From assembly GCA_019359075.1 (NCBI GenBank), contig JAHHIB010000046.1:1-64000 (forward strand): DNA of 64,000 nt, read 5' to 3'. Source of the DNA: Kalymmatonema hyalinum WJT4-NPBG1. Its GTDB lineage: Bacteria; Cyanobacteriota; Cyanobacteriia; Cyanobacteriales; Nostocaceae. Within the stretch, counting starts at the first letter, position 1. Each line of letters starts with the position of its first letter. Position numbers and translations under genes: made by a program. Positions 7,673 through 18,600 of this stretch are shown here, in pieces. The notes beneath the pieces are model-generated. The model ran no database searches, was not told the DNA's origin, and worked only from the letters and a program-made list of their open reading frames with translations.

Positions 7673-8554
7673 ATGAAGATATTGATGACTGCGATCGCTG
7701 CAACTGCAACTCTATTATTTGCACAAAGTTGTTCGACATCACCTAATGCTCAAGAACCGTCAACGGCAGTTTTAGCTCAACAGCACAACGACAAGCATTC
7801 AACACAAGTGGGAAGTCACGCAGGACATTCGATGCATAGTTCAAGTGACACAAAAACAAATGCAGCGATTCAAGCAAAACTTACGGTTCCAGAAACGGTC
7901 GCAGTTAATGCTCCTGTTCCGTTAGTAATTAATGTTCAAGATGCAACAGACAAACCTATCGACAAGTTTGATGTTTCTCACGAACAACTCATGCATCTCA
8001 TCGTAGTCAGTGATGACCTTCGGTTTTTCTCACATCTGCATCCACGTTATGAAGGCAACGGGCGTTTTACCATCGAAGCCCAATTACCCAAATCTGGAGG
8101 GTATACACTCTTTAGTGATTACAAACCCGCTGGACAACCAGCTCAAGTCTCGACACTCAAAACCCAAGTTCCAGGGGACAGTTCATCTTCCCCGGACGTA
8201 AACTTCAAGCGTAGTCAAACATTTACCAACACCAAGGTCAATTTAGAGCTACCTACTGAAACGGTCAAAGCGGGTGAGGAAGTTGCTGTAACCTTCAATC
8301 TCAAAGGCTCTAATAATCAACCTGTCATTGATTTACAGCCTTATATGGGTGAACGGGGACACTTAGTAATTCTGCGTCAATCCGCCTCACTCACCTCAGC
8401 TGATTATATCCATGCTCACGCAATCAAAGATACAACTCCCGGACGAGTTCAGTTTGTGACCAGCTTTCCCAAACCTGGGCTATACAAGCTTTGGGGACAG
8501 TTCAACCGCAATGGTGAAATCGTCACGGCTGATTTTTGGGTAAAGGCGAACTAA
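7673..8554 (+). CDS. His-rich exported lipoprotein with Ig-like domains
   Basis: A 293-residue protein with a signal peptide and lipobox-like QSC at about residue 20. A His-rich stretch follows (HAGHSMHSS), then two beta-rich domains of about 100 residues. Each has a conserved His motif: EQLMHLIVVSDDLRFFSHLH and RGHLVILRQSA...YIHAHA. The second ends FPKPGLYKLWGQF, a FixH/YtkA-like or copper-tolerance-type fold. It probably binds metal in the periplasm. An AGGAGG site precedes the ATG, and the RND adaptor gene follows 74 bp later, suggesting one metal-efflux operon. The exact family name is uncertain. Confidence 0.65.
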   Translation: MKILMTAIAATATLLFAQSCSTSPNAQEPSTAVLAQQHNDKHSTQVGSHAGHSMHSSSDTKTNAAIQAKLTVPETVAVNAPVPLVINVQDATDKPIDKFDVSHEQLMHLIVVSDDLRFFSHLHPRYEGNGRFTIEAQLPKSGGYTLFSDYKPAGQPAQVSTLKTQVPGDSSSSPDVNFKRSQTFTNTKVNLELPTETVKAGEEVAVTFNLKGSNNQPVIDLQPYMGERGHLVILRQSASLTSADYIHAHAIKDTTPGRVQFVTSFPKPGLYKLWGQFNRNGEIVTADFWVKAN

Positions 8555-8628
8555 CAAAGAACGGGTACTACAGTTCTGATGCATTCTGATTTCCCAAGGT
8601 TTTACATCGCTTTAATTGTTGGTGAGTT

Positions 8629-10023
8629 ATGGAATCTTCTGAGTCTCGACCTTCAAATAGTAAACGTCAGCTCGCGCCAAAGTTAACGCCGGGTTTCTGG
8701 GCAATGTTAGCCTTGCTCCTAGTTGGTGGCGGCGTTGGGTCTTGGTGGTTTTTGGCTCCGAACAAGGAATCACCTCCAACGGCAGCTAGCCAACCCCCAG
8801 CGACAAAGGTACAAGTTGCGACGGTGCAAACTGCCACTATAGAGGAAAGTGCAGAATTTGTTGCAAATCTTCAGTCTCGTCGCTCTGTCACTCTACGACC
8901 GAGAATTCAGGGTCAAGTCTCTCAGATATTTGTTCGGGCAGGCGAGCGAGTTAAAAAAGGTACCCCAATTTTGAAGGTTGATGCAAAGCAGCAACAAGCT
9001 TCTGTTGACAGTAGAATCGCAGCTTACGAGTCCACTCAAGCTGATTTGGAAACAGCCCAAGCAGAAGTCAAAAGCGCCCAAGCAGAAGCAAAAAATGCAA
9101 CAGCGACACTAAAAGCGTTACAAGCTCGTCGAGTTTCTGAACAGTCTGACTTAAAACTCAATCAGCGGGAGTATGAGCGGTTCAGCCAGCTATATCAAGA
9201 AGGAGCCACCAGTTTGCAAATCTTGGAGCAAAGGCGGAACAGCTTAGAAGCAGCCAAAGGCAAGCTTGCTCAGACGGATGCTGACATTGCAGCTCAAGAA
9301 GCCATGATTACTAGAGCAGAGGCAGCGATCGCTAAGGCAAAGGCAACAATTGTTAAGAACCAGAGGTTAGTTAACCAAGCTCGGGCAAATGTAAATGAGC
9401 AAGCAGCAGAACTTCAGTTTTATACAATTTCTGCGCCGTTTGCGGGTATTGTGGGTGACATTCCTGTTAAGGTGGGTGATTTTGTCGATACGTCTACCCA
9501 GTTAATCACCGTTTCTGAAAACGGTTCATTAGAGGTTAACATTTCGGTTCCAGCAGAACAGGTCGCTCAATTGCGGTTAGGAAGCTTAGTAGAGTTGGTA
9601 GATGGTTCTGGGCAAAAGGTCGGTACCAGTCGCGTATTTTTCATTGCACCCAATACGGCGAATCAGACACAATCGGTACTCGTCAAAGCGCTGTTGGATA
9701 ATTCTCAAGCTAGAGTGCGAACCGACCAATTTGTTCGAGCGCGGGTGATTTTGGATCGGCGTCCTGGAGTCCACATTCCCACAACCGCTGTAAGTCGTTT
9801 AGCCAAAGAGACGTTTGTGTTTGTCGTTGAGGAATCGCGCTCATCGCAGTCTGCCCAATCTCAGTTTGTGGCTCGGCAAAAACCTGTTGAACTAGGCAGC
9901 ATTGAAGACAATCAATACCAGGTTTTAAAAGGATTGCAGCCCGGAGAACAAATCATTATCTCTAGTTTGCTCGCTTTAAGGGATGGTGCGCCAATTATTC
10001 CTGAACCTGAGAAAAGTAATTAA
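8629..10023 (+). CDS. RND efflux periplasmic adaptor (MFP/HlyD family)
   Basis: A 464-residue membrane-fusion protein. It has one N-terminal membrane anchor (about 24-44), a barrel-sandwich lipoyl-like half (SRRSVTLRPRIQGQVSQIFV), a long Ala/Gln-rich coiled coil (about 115-255), the second lipoyl half (FYTISAPFAGIVGDIPVKVG) and a beta-barrel. These link an inner-membrane RND pump to an outer-membrane channel. Its layout fits AcrA/MexA-type adaptors. The HAE1-type pump gene follows 149 bp downstream. No outer-membrane factor gene is nearby, so a TolC-like protein from elsewhere is presumably used. Confidence 0.9.
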   Translation: MESSESRPSNSKRQLAPKLTPGFWAMLALLLVGGGVGSWWFLAPNKESPPTAASQPPATKVQVATVQTATIEESAEFVANLQSRRSVTLRPRIQGQVSQIFVRAGERVKKGTPILKVDAKQQQASVDSRIAAYESTQADLETAQAEVKSAQAEAKNATATLKALQARRVSEQSDLKLNQREYERFSQLYQEGATSLQILEQRRNSLEAAKGKLAQTDADIAAQEAMITRAEAAIAKAKATIVKNQRLVNQARANVNEQAAELQFYTISAPFAGIVGDIPVKVGDFVDTSTQLITVSENGSLEVNISVPAEQVAQLRLGSLVELVDGSGQKVGTSRVFFIAPNTANQTQSVLVKALLDNSQARVRTDQFVRARVILDRRPGVHIPTTAVSRLAKETFVFVVEESRSSQSAQSQFVARQKPVELGSIEDNQYQVLKGLQPGEQIIISSLLALRDGAPIIPEPEKSN

Positions 10024-10172
10024 TTAGCGAATAATCCATATTTTTGCAGCAAAAGCAAGTCCTATTTGTTTATTTTTTCATTAACCGATAGTTCTTTGAT
10101 GGTACAAGCCCCTGCATTTATCCGTGGAATCTATCCAAAATCTAAAATCTAAAATCCAAAATCGGTTGACCT

Positions 10173-13100
10173 ATGTTCGCGGACTTCTTCATCAAGCGAC
10201 CCGTCTTTGCGATCGTCTGCTCCCTGATAGTTTTAGTGTTGGGACTCATTAGCATTCCAACGCTGCCTGTAGAGCAGTATCCAGACATTAGCCCTGTTCA
10301 AATTAGCGTCACAGCTAACTATGTTGGAGCCAGTGCCCAAATTGTCGAAGAAACCGTGACATCGGTTTTAGAGCGACAGATCAATGGGGTCGAAGGCATG
10401 AAATATATGAATTCGACCAGCAGCAATGACGGTAATAGCACAATTACCATCACTTTTGAGCAGGGCTATGACATTAATGTTGCAGCCTCTGATGTACAGA
10501 ATCGTGTCTTGTTGGCACAACCCAAACTACCAGAAGTGGTTCGACAAACCGGAGTCGCAGTTACAAAACAATCAAGTGGGATTGTTTTAGCGATGGCGTT
10601 ATATAGCTCGGACGATCGCTACGATGATACGTTTATTAGTAACTATGCAGATTTGTATGTGTTAGACCTGCTCAGACGTATCAATGGTGTGGGAAATGTC
10701 CTATCCTTTGGAGAACGTCGCTATGCCATGCGAATTTGGCTCGATCCCAATCGCCTTGCTGGTCGCAATCTGACAGCTCAAGATGTGGTGAATGCCCTCA
10801 ATCAACAAAATTTGCAGTTAGGCATTGGTGCGATTGGACAACCACCCGCCCCCGATGGGCAAAAGTTTCAGATCGATTTGCAAGCTGTTGGACGACTGCG
10901 AGAAGCCAAAGAGTTTGAGAATATCATCCTCAAAGCAGGAAATGACGGGACGCTGATCAAACTCAAAGATGTCGGGCGAGCAGAACTGGGGGCAGAAAGT
11001 TACAGCACATTTGCTCGCTATAACGGTCACATTTCTGTAGGCTATCAAATCATCCAAATTCCTGGCAGTAACGCCTTGGAAATTGCTAAGGCGGCTAAGG
11101 CAGAGATGGCACGATTGGCAAAGAATTTTCCCCCAGGATTAACATATGAAATCCCCTATGATTCTTCCCGATTTGTTGAAGCATCCTTCTGGGAAGTGGT
11201 CACAACGCTAATTGAATCGATTGTACTAGTTGTTGGAGTTATTTTCATTTTCTTGCAAGACTGGCGGACTACCATTGTTCCAGCGATCGTGATTCCGGTT
11301 TCCTTAATTGGCACTTTTGCATTTGTCAAAGTGTTTAATTTTTCACTTAATAGTCTGACTTTATTTGGTTTAACCCTGGCGACCGGAATGGTTGTCGATG
11401 ATGCAATCGTTATTGTTGAAGACGTGGTTCGTTTGCTTGAGGAAAAAAGTATCAGTCCGCATCAGGCGGCTTCTGAAGCAATGCACGAACTGTTTGGAGC
11501 CGTAATTGCAACTTCGCTAGTTCTCATGGCGGTTTTTGTTCCAGTTGCTTTCTTTCCGGGGACAACAGGACAACTCTACAAACAATTTGCATTAACGATC
11601 GCATTTTCGACTACTCTTTCCACCTTTAATGCCATTACATTTACTCCTGCCGTGTCCGCCATACTGTTACGTCGAGGACAACAACCACGCGGCTGGCTTG
11701 GCTGGTTTTTTGCAAGGGTAAATGACCTTTTAGACTGGATGCACAGAGGCTATCAACAGATTCTCGGCACTGTCATTCGCTTTAAGATAGTTGTGTTGTT
11801 GTTATTTACTGTATCTTTGGTACTTACAGGCTGGTTGTATCTGCGTGTTCCTCAAGCATTTCTGCCAGAGGAAGACCAGGGCTATTTTGTCAACCTGATT
11901 CAGGGACCGGATGGCGTTTCGTTAAATTACACTCGCTCAGTCGTCATGAAAGCCGAAAAAGAATTACTTAACGTCCCTGAGATTGAGGGCGTATTTGCAA
12001 TGGGCGGTGTTAGTTTTAGCGGAAACACTCCCAATCGTGGATTGATTATGACTCCCCTCAAATCGTGGTCAGAGCGGCAAAAGCCAGAGCAATCGGTATC
12101 AGCAATTCTCAATCGGGTACGTGTACCACTGATGGGAATTCCAGAAGCACCTGTTCTAGCCGTCAATCCTCCAACTATTCAAAGTCTCGGCAGTGTAGGT
12201 GGTTTTGTGTTTCAGCTGCAAGACCGAGGCGACCAAAGTAATCGAGACATTAATGCACTGGATCGAGTCAAGAACGAGCTAATTAGCCGCGCCAATCAAA
12301 CTCCAGGATTGCAAGGAGTCTTTAGTACCTATACTGCCAACGCGCCCCAGTTGATGGTTGAAGTAGATCGAAGTAAAGCAGAAGCTCTACAGGTTCCGAT
12401 TGATGAAATTTTCAGTACCCTACAAACGTTTATCGGTTCGCGCTATGTAAATGATTTTAACGAATTTGGGCGAACATACCGCGTTTATGTTCAAGCAGAC
12501 TCACAATTTCGCTCTAACCCAAAGGATGTTGGTCGCTTGTATGTGCGCTCAAGACTTGGCAACATGATACCCCTTAGTAATGTTGTAACGATTAAATCAA
12601 CGACTGGGGCACAAACAATTAATCACTACAACCTTTACCGCTCCATTGAAATAAACGGAGCAGCTGCTCCTGGGTTTAGTTCTGGGCAAGCAATTGCGGC
12701 GATGGAAAAGCTAGCGGCTGAGGTTTTACCCGTAAATTTCGGTTTTGAATGGTCGGGTATCTCCTTAGAAGAAGTGGAATCTGGCGGTCAAGCTCCAATT
12801 ATTTTCAGTTTGGGGGTCTTTTTTGTTTTCCTTGTGTTGGCAGCGCAATACAACAATTTTGTCGATCCTTTAATTATTATGCTGGCGGTTCCCTTGGCGG
12901 TCTTGGGAGCTTTATCGGCTCAATCTCTGCGGGGTTTGTACAACGATGTTTACTGTCAAGTTGGCTTAGTTATGCTGATTGGGTTAGCTAGCAAGAATTC
13001 GATTTTAATTGTAGAATTTGCCAACCAGCTACGAGAACAGGGACTTTCAATTACTAAGGCAGTAGTGGAAGCTGCACAAGCACGATTGCGTCCTATCCTC

Positions 13101-13250
13101 ATGACAACGGTTTCAACTTTAATCGGCAGCTATCCGCTGCTTGTTGCGACAGGAGCTGGATCTGCCAGCCGACTGTCATTGGGGACGGCGGTTTTTGGTG
13201 GGATGTTCATTTCTACGTTCTTGAGCTTGTTTGTAGTGCCAGTACTCTAG
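10173..13250 (+). CDS. RND multidrug-type efflux permease (HAE1 family)
   Basis: A 1025-residue inner-membrane proton antiporter of the AcrB/MexB class. The N-terminus MFADFFIKRPVFAIVCSLI is typical of HAE1. Other signatures are the Asp pair in TGMVVDDAIVIVEDV (TM4 proton relay), FVPVAFFPGTTG and the late GLASKNSILIVEFA motif. It uses the proton gradient to expel hydrophobic drugs with the adaptor encoded just upstream. The frame ends FVVPVL-TAG where relatives continue with Tyr; reading through the TAG gives about 23 more plausible residues (IIIIKIRQQLMRSR...). This may be a recent nonsense change removing a non-essential tail. Confidence 0.92.
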   Translation: MFADFFIKRPVFAIVCSLIVLVLGLISIPTLPVEQYPDISPVQISVTANYVGASAQIVEETVTSVLERQINGVEGMKYMNSTSSNDGNSTITITFEQGYDINVAASDVQNRVLLAQPKLPEVVRQTGVAVTKQSSGIVLAMALYSSDDRYDDTFISNYADLYVLDLLRRINGVGNVLSFGERRYAMRIWLDPNRLAGRNLTAQDVVNALNQQNLQLGIGAIGQPPAPDGQKFQIDLQAVGRLREAKEFENIILKAGNDGTLIKLKDVGRAELGAESYSTFARYNGHISVGYQIIQIPGSNALEIAKAAKAEMARLAKNFPPGLTYEIPYDSSRFVEASFWEVVTTLIESIVLVVGVIFIFLQDWRTTIVPAIVIPVSLIGTFAFVKVFNFSLNSLTLFGLTLATGMVVDDAIVIVEDVVRLLEEKSISPHQAASEAMHELFGAVIATSLVLMAVFVPVAFFPGTTGQLYKQFALTIAFSTTLSTFNAITFTPAVSAILLRRGQQPRGWLGWFFARVNDLLDWMHRGYQQILGTVIRFKIVVLLLFTVSLVLTGWLYLRVPQAFLPEEDQGYFVNLIQGPDGVSLNYTRSVVMKAEKELLNVPEIEGVFAMGGVSFSGNTPNRGLIMTPLKSWSERQKPEQSVSAILNRVRVPLMGIPEAPVLAVNPPTIQSLGSVGGFVFQLQDRGDQSNRDINALDRVKNELISRANQTPGLQGVFSTYTANAPQLMVEVDRSKAEALQVPIDEIFSTLQTFIGSRYVNDFNEFGRTYRVYVQADSQFRSNPKDVGRLYVRSRLGNMIPLSNVVTIKSTTGAQTINHYNLYRSIEINGAAAPGFSSGQAIAAMEKLAAEVLPVNFGFEWSGISLEEVESGGQAPIIFSLGVFFVFLVLAAQYNNFVDPLIIMLAVPLAVLGALSAQSLRGLYNDVYCQVGLVMLIGLASKNSILIVEFANQLREQGLSITKAVVEAAQARLRPILMTTVSTLIGSYPLLVATGAGSASRLSLGTAVFGGMFISTFLSLFVVPVL

Positions 13251-13324
13251 ATCATTATTATTAAGATTCGCCAACAGTTGATGCGATCGCGAAGCGGGCG
13301 CTCTGCGCCATCGTCCGTATAGCC

Positions 13325-13629
13325 CCGAACCGCAACAGATGTAGCGATTGCCGCTACCAGCGACATCACGCTCATCTCCGGTGACTTGCTCCCGCATTGT
13401 CACTGCCATTCAACTGAGTCGCGCTACAATTCGCAACATCCGTCAAAATCTTTTCTTTGCCTTCATCTACAACGTAGCTGGAATTCCCATTGCCGCAGGG
13501 ATTCTCTTCCCTATCTTCGGTTGGTTACTCAACTCCATTATTGCAGGTGCAGCAATGGCGTTTAGTTCCGTGTCAGTTGTGACAAATGCGTTACGTTTAC
13601 GTAATTTTCAACCCAAAACACTCAGCTAG
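13325..13629 (+). pseudogene. 3' remnant of a second copA
   Basis: The start of this stretch encodes [20 protein letters not shown], matching the CopA hinge region. After a frameshift at about 13390 the next frame encodes [20 protein letters not shown] through to [10 protein letters not shown], the CopA C-terminus. It parallels 5650-5943 but differs at many third positions, so it is an old paralogue, not a recent copy. Everything upstream of the hinge is gone. It abuts the 3' end of the HAE1 pump gene. Confidence 0.85.
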
Positions 13630-13652
13630 TTGAATCATTGATGCAGAGGAAA

Positions 13653-13739
13653 ATGATGATGCTCAAGAAAGTAACTTTTTTCGGCACATTGGCAGGATTT
13701 GGATTTCTGCTGGGAGCGATTTCAGGAGCGTTAGCGTAG
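13653..13739 (+). CDS. Second copy of the copA-linked micro-ORF
   Basis: It begins at ATGATGATG, so the start could be any of three codons. The peptide from the third is MLKKVTFFGTLAGFGFLLGA followed by ISGALA and a TAG, 22 of 26 residues identical to the micro-ORF after intact copA. It again lies 23-30 bp after a copA 3' end. Its frame is intact although the neighbouring copA is destroyed. Function is unknown. Confidence 0.45.
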   Translation: MMMLKKVTFFGTLAGFGFLLGAISGALA

Positions 13740-13759
13740 CTTGCCACATAGTCGCATTC

Positions 13760-13821
13760 GGGCGTTGCATAATAGCGGTATGAATTGACCTCAATTCATA
13801 CCGCTATATTATGCAACGCCC
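13760..13821. repeat. 62-bp near-perfect palindrome, MITE-like
   Basis: The left arm GGGCGTTGCATAATAGCGG continues through TATGAATTGA. The right arm is its exact inverse except for two extra bases (AT) in the middle. Only CC separates the arms. The long arms and absence of a T-run argue against a plain terminator. It may be two abutting ends of an insertion sequence or a fold-back MITE. Confidence 0.7.
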
Positions 13822-13945
13822 AAAATTTCATTCTCATTTCATTTCTGAGTGCAAAACTAGGAAATGTGTATACCTTTAGCAATCACAAACATACGTACGC
13901 GATTGCAACTTCCTTCCCCCAGTACTCAAGGACTTTTGAAGTGCG

Positions 13946-15604
13946 ATGCCTAACTCTTTGCCTTCCCAACCACCCACAGTCATTCGTTGTGTTTCTGGCA
14001 CACTTGCAAGCTTGCTGTTATTAGCTAGTCCCGCAGCTGTTTTCGCTCACGGGGGACACGGCGGACATGAATTTCAAGGAGGAAGTGAAGCAAGTAGTGC
14101 GACTAACTCTATTCAAGTTGATGTCCAAACTGCCAAACGGCTAGGAATAAAAGTTGAGCCAGCAAAACGCCAACGGTTAGCTGTTGGGGTTAAAACGACT
14201 GGACAGATTGAAACTCTGCCTAACCAAAAGGTGGAAGTTAATACTCCAATTTCCAAGGCGAAAGTAGTTGAGTTGTTGGTGGAACCTGGTGCAGTCGTGA
14301 AAAAAGGTCAACCCGTAGCTGTATTAACGAGTCCTGACTTGGTGGAACTGCGGGTTAACTCTCAGGAAAAACTTGCCGAAAGCCAAGCTGACTTGCAACA
14401 AGCGCAAGCTGACTTACAGCTAGCTCAACAAAACTACGAAAAATATCAGCAAATAGCCGCGGCTGAAATAGCCGAAGCACAAAGCCTAGTCGGGTTTGCT
14501 CAAGAAAAGTACGACAAAGACCAGCAGTTAGCAGATTCTGGTGCTTTACCACGTCGCAATGCGCTAGAGTCCCAAACCCAGTTAGCACAAGCCAAAGCTG
14601 AACTCACAAAAGCTAGTAGCCGTCGGGACGTTATTGATGCTGAAAATAAACTGAAACGCGCTCAATCAGCAGTTGAGGTAGCAAAAAAACATATTCAACT
14701 TAGTAATGCTACTTATCAAACTCGGCTACAACAATTGGGAAACCGCGCCAATGCTAAGGGATTGGTGACGGTGACGGCTCCCATTTCTGGTAAGGTTGCT
14801 GATAGGGAAGCAACTCTTGGTCAATCCTTCGAGGATGCGGGTGGTAAGCTAATGACTATTGTTAATGACAATAAAGTTTTTGCCACTGCAAACATCTATG
14901 AAAAAGATTTGAGTCAGGTCAAGACAGGTCAGCAGGTTAGCATTAAAGTTGCTTCTGTGCCAAACCGCACCTTCAACGGACGAATTGCCGTGATTGGATC
15001 TGTGGTAGAAGGTGAAACACGGGTTGTGGCTGTGAAAGCTGAAATAGATAATTCAGGGGGAGTTCTCAAACCAGGGATGTTTGCTGAACTAGAAGTTTTA
15101 ACAGACCAAACATCAACGGCTACATTAGCTATTCCTAGTTCGGCTGTGGTTGAGGGGAATGGCAAGAAACAGGTTTATGTGCAAAATGGTAACGCTTACC
15201 AAGCAGTTGAAGTTAGTTTAGGTCAAACTTCTGGGGATACGGTTGAGGTCAAGACTGGCTTGTTTGAAGGAGATATGATTGTCACTGGGCGTGCTACTCA
15301 ACTTTATGCTCAGTCTTTGCGTGGTGGTAGCAAGCAAAAAGACAACGAACATACGGAAGCTCCCTCACAGGCGGAGACTAAAACGCCCAGCTTGCCAGTA
15401 CCACTGTGGCTAGTTGGAGTCGGGGGAGGAAGTGCGATCGCCACTATTGCTTTCATCTCTGGTGCTTTTATAGCAGGTCGTCGTCCAAAACATCAACCAT
15501 CAGCAGAATTTGCCTTTTTATCAGAAGAATCTTCCGCAGAGTCACCAGCATGGGATGACAACCACCGCGTTACTCCTCAAGAGTCAAAAAGTCATCAAAA
15601 ATAA
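13946..15604 (+). CDS. RND adaptor of CusB/CzcB type
   Basis: A 552-residue exported adaptor. The signal peptide ends near VFAHGGHGGHEF, leaving a mature His-rich N-terminus typical of metal-handling adaptors. Lipoyl half-motifs are KVEVNTPISKAKVVELLVEP and VTVTAPISGKVADREATLG, with a coiled coil between (about 130-265). A beta-barrel/membrane-proximal domain follows, and a C-terminal transmembrane helix (about 490-512) is unusual for the family. It joins the pump encoded 15 bp downstream to an outer-membrane channel. Substrate is probably a heavy metal such as Cu(I), Ag(I), Zn or Ni. Confidence 0.88.
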   Translation: MPNSLPSQPPTVIRCVSGTLASLLLLASPAAVFAHGGHGGHEFQGGSEASSATNSIQVDVQTAKRLGIKVEPAKRQRLAVGVKTTGQIETLPNQKVEVNTPISKAKVVELLVEPGAVVKKGQPVAVLTSPDLVELRVNSQEKLAESQADLQQAQADLQLAQQNYEKYQQIAAAEIAEAQSLVGFAQEKYDKDQQLADSGALPRRNALESQTQLAQAKAELTKASSRRDVIDAENKLKRAQSAVEVAKKHIQLSNATYQTRLQQLGNRANAKGLVTVTAPISGKVADREATLGQSFEDAGGKLMTIVNDNKVFATANIYEKDLSQVKTGQQVSIKVASVPNRTFNGRIAVIGSVVEGETRVVAVKAEIDNSGGVLKPGMFAELEVLTDQTSTATLAIPSSAVVEGNGKKQVYVQNGNAYQAVEVSLGQTSGDTVEVKTGLFEGDMIVTGRATQLYAQSLRGGSKQKDNEHTEAPSQAETKTPSLPVPLWLVGVGGGSAIATIAFISGAFIAGRRPKHQPSAEFAFLSEESSAESPAWDDNHRVTPQESKSHQK

Positions 15605-15619
15605 AGACAATCAATAAAA

Positions 15620-18600
15620 ATGCTCAGTGCCATCATTAAATGGGCGATCGCTCGCCGTTGGCTAGTCATCCTTGGTGCAATTGTCGTCACATTTTGGATA
15701 TTTCGCACAATAATCCAAATGCCATTGGATGTCTTCCCCAGCTTTGCACCACCCCAAGTCGAAATTCAAACCGAAGCCCCCGGACTTGCTCCTGAAGAAG
15801 TAGAATCTCTGGTAACTTTACCAATTGAAAGTTCTATTAATGGGACTCCAGGAGTGAGCGCGGTACGCTCTTCGAGTGCATCGGGACTCTCGGTTGTCAA
15901 AGTCATTTTTAACTGGGAAACCGATATCTATCAAGCTCGCCAATTGGTAACAGAGCGATTGCAACAAGCTCAAAGTAAACTTCCTGAAGCAGTAGAAACG
16001 CCGCAAATTTCCCCGACGAGTTCCCCCATCGGGACTGTATTGCAGTACGCTTTTACTTCTGAAAAAACTTCTTTAATGGAAGTGCGGCGTATAGTTGATT
16101 GGCAAGTGACAAATCGCATATTAGCTGTTCCTGGTGTGAGTCAGGTTATAGCATATGGCGGTCATGTTCGCCAATATCAAGTATTAGTTGATCCAGAGAA
16201 GTTAAAAGCCTTTAATGTCACTTTAAACGACATCGTAGAAGCAACTTCTGCTGCCAATGTCAATGCTCCTGGTGGGTATTTAATCACTCCTGACCGAGAA
16301 AAGTTAATTCGGGGTATTGGGCGGATTGAATCTATCGAAGAATTGCAGCAATCAGTGATTACTGCTCGCAATGGTACGCCTATCAAAATATCAGATATTG
16401 CTGATGTGCAAATTGGTGCAGCTATCAAACGGGGCGATGGCACCTTTAACGGTCGCAAGGCAATTATTGTCTTGATTAATAAACAGCCTCATGCAGATAC
16501 TCCTACTGTCACTCGTGCCATAGAAGCGGCGATCAAAGAAGTGAAAGCAGGCTTACCAAAAGATATTCAAGTGACTGCTACATTCCGGCAAGAAAGTTAT
16601 ATTGATTCTTCTATTGAAAATGTTAGAGAGGCCTTAGTTGAAGGCAGCATTATTGTTGCCCTTATCCTGATTCCATTTTTGATGAATTGGCGTAACCTAG
16701 CTATTTGTTTAACGGCTCTTCCCTTATCTTTGCTGATTGGAGTACTACTACTTAATTGGTTAGGACAAGGTTTAAATACAATGACCTTGGGAGGATTAGC
16801 AGTAGCAATTGGTTCAGCCGTTGATGATGCGATTGTCGATGCCGAAAATGTCTATCGCAACCTGCGAGAAAATAAATACTCCCGCAACCCACGTCCGATT
16901 TTAGATGTGGTATTTGACGGTTGTCAGGAGGTACGAGATTCAGTTTTTGGAGCTACCATCATTACTATAGTTGTCTTCTCTCCAGTTTTTGCTTTGACTG
17001 GCGTAGAAGGTAGCATTTTTATTCCTATGGGATTGGGCTATATGGCAGCAGTTATTGCTTCTAGCATAACAGCATTAACTGTGACTCCAGCTTTATGTGC
17101 AATCCTACTGCCTCATGGTAATTTACCAGAAACAGAACCTTGGGTTGCAAGATTTTTTAAGGGGCTATATCGTCCCCTATTAACTTTTTCGATGCGTTAT
17201 TCTGGAATAATTTTAGCCCTAGCTGTTGCCAGCCTCATAGCAGCAATTGTGATTGTTCCCTCTTTTGGAAGAGTCTTTTTACCAGAGTTCCAAGAACAAA
17301 CTTTAGTGAATACTTTAACGCTTTATCCGGGTGTGTCTCTTGAAGCTACAAATAGTGCAGGATTTGCTCTTCAAGATGCATTGAAAAATGATCCCAGATT
17401 TCCCTACGTGCAATTGCGTTCTGGACGTGCGCCAGGCGATGCGGATGCAGCAGGGGTGAATTTGGCACATTTGGATATCGAGTTGAGCGAAAAAGGACTG
17501 AAAGATAGGGAGGGAACTATTGAGAAGCTGCGGGAGGAATTTAACAAATTACCGGGGGTAGCACCAAATATTGGGGGTTTTATTTCTCACCGGATGGATG
17601 AAGTTTTGTCTGGAGTTAGGAGTGCGATCGCTGTCAAAATTTTCGGTCCCGATTTAGAACAACTCCGCACCATTGGGAGTCAAGTGAATGAAGTGATGAA
17701 AACCGTTGATGGAATTGTAGATTTGCAACTTGAACCTCAAGTACCAGTAGAACAGATTCAAATTAAGTTCAACCGTCCTGCTGCATCTCGATATGGTTTG
17801 ACAGTAGGAAAATTATCTGAAATGATTGAAACTGCCCTCAACGGACGCGTAGTTTCTCAAGTCTTGGAGAACCAACAAACTTTTGATTTAGTTGTGTGGT
17901 TAAAACCAGATGCACGTCAAAACTTGGATACGATTCGCAATTTATTAATTGATACCCCTTCTCAAAGCGCGAATGGAAGCGGGGCTAAGATTCCTTTAGC
18001 ACAAGTTGCCACAATTGAAAATGGCACTGGTCCCAACACTATCAACAGAGAAAATGTCTCTCGTTTGATTGTTGTTTCTGCTAATGCTAGCGGTAGAGAT
18101 TTGCGTTCTATTGTGAATGAAATTCGTGACAAAGTCAATCAACAGGTACACCCGCCCTCTGGTTATTATATTCAGTACGCAGGTCAATTTGAGGCACAAG
18201 AAAGAGCAACTCAGAATATCCTAATTTTCAGTGTCATTGCCTTTGTTGTCATCACTGTAATTATGTACCTTTCAGTCAAATCTATTCCTTCTACCGCCAT
18301 GATTATGATTAACTTACCTTTGGCATTGGTGGGGGGAGTTTTTTCTGTGGCTTTGACTGGTGCCGTTATTTCTATTGCTTCTTTGGTTGGCTTTATTACT
18401 CTATTTGGAGTGGCTATCCGTAATGGTTTGCTATTGGTGGATAATTACAACAGCAAATACGCGGTAGGGATGCCTTTAAAAGAAGTCCTAATGAGAGGGT
18501 CGATGGAACGTTTAAACGCTATTTTGATGACAGCTTTTACCTCAGCTTTAGGATTAGGACCTTTGATTGTTGAAAGTGGTCCTGGAAAAGAAATTTTGCA

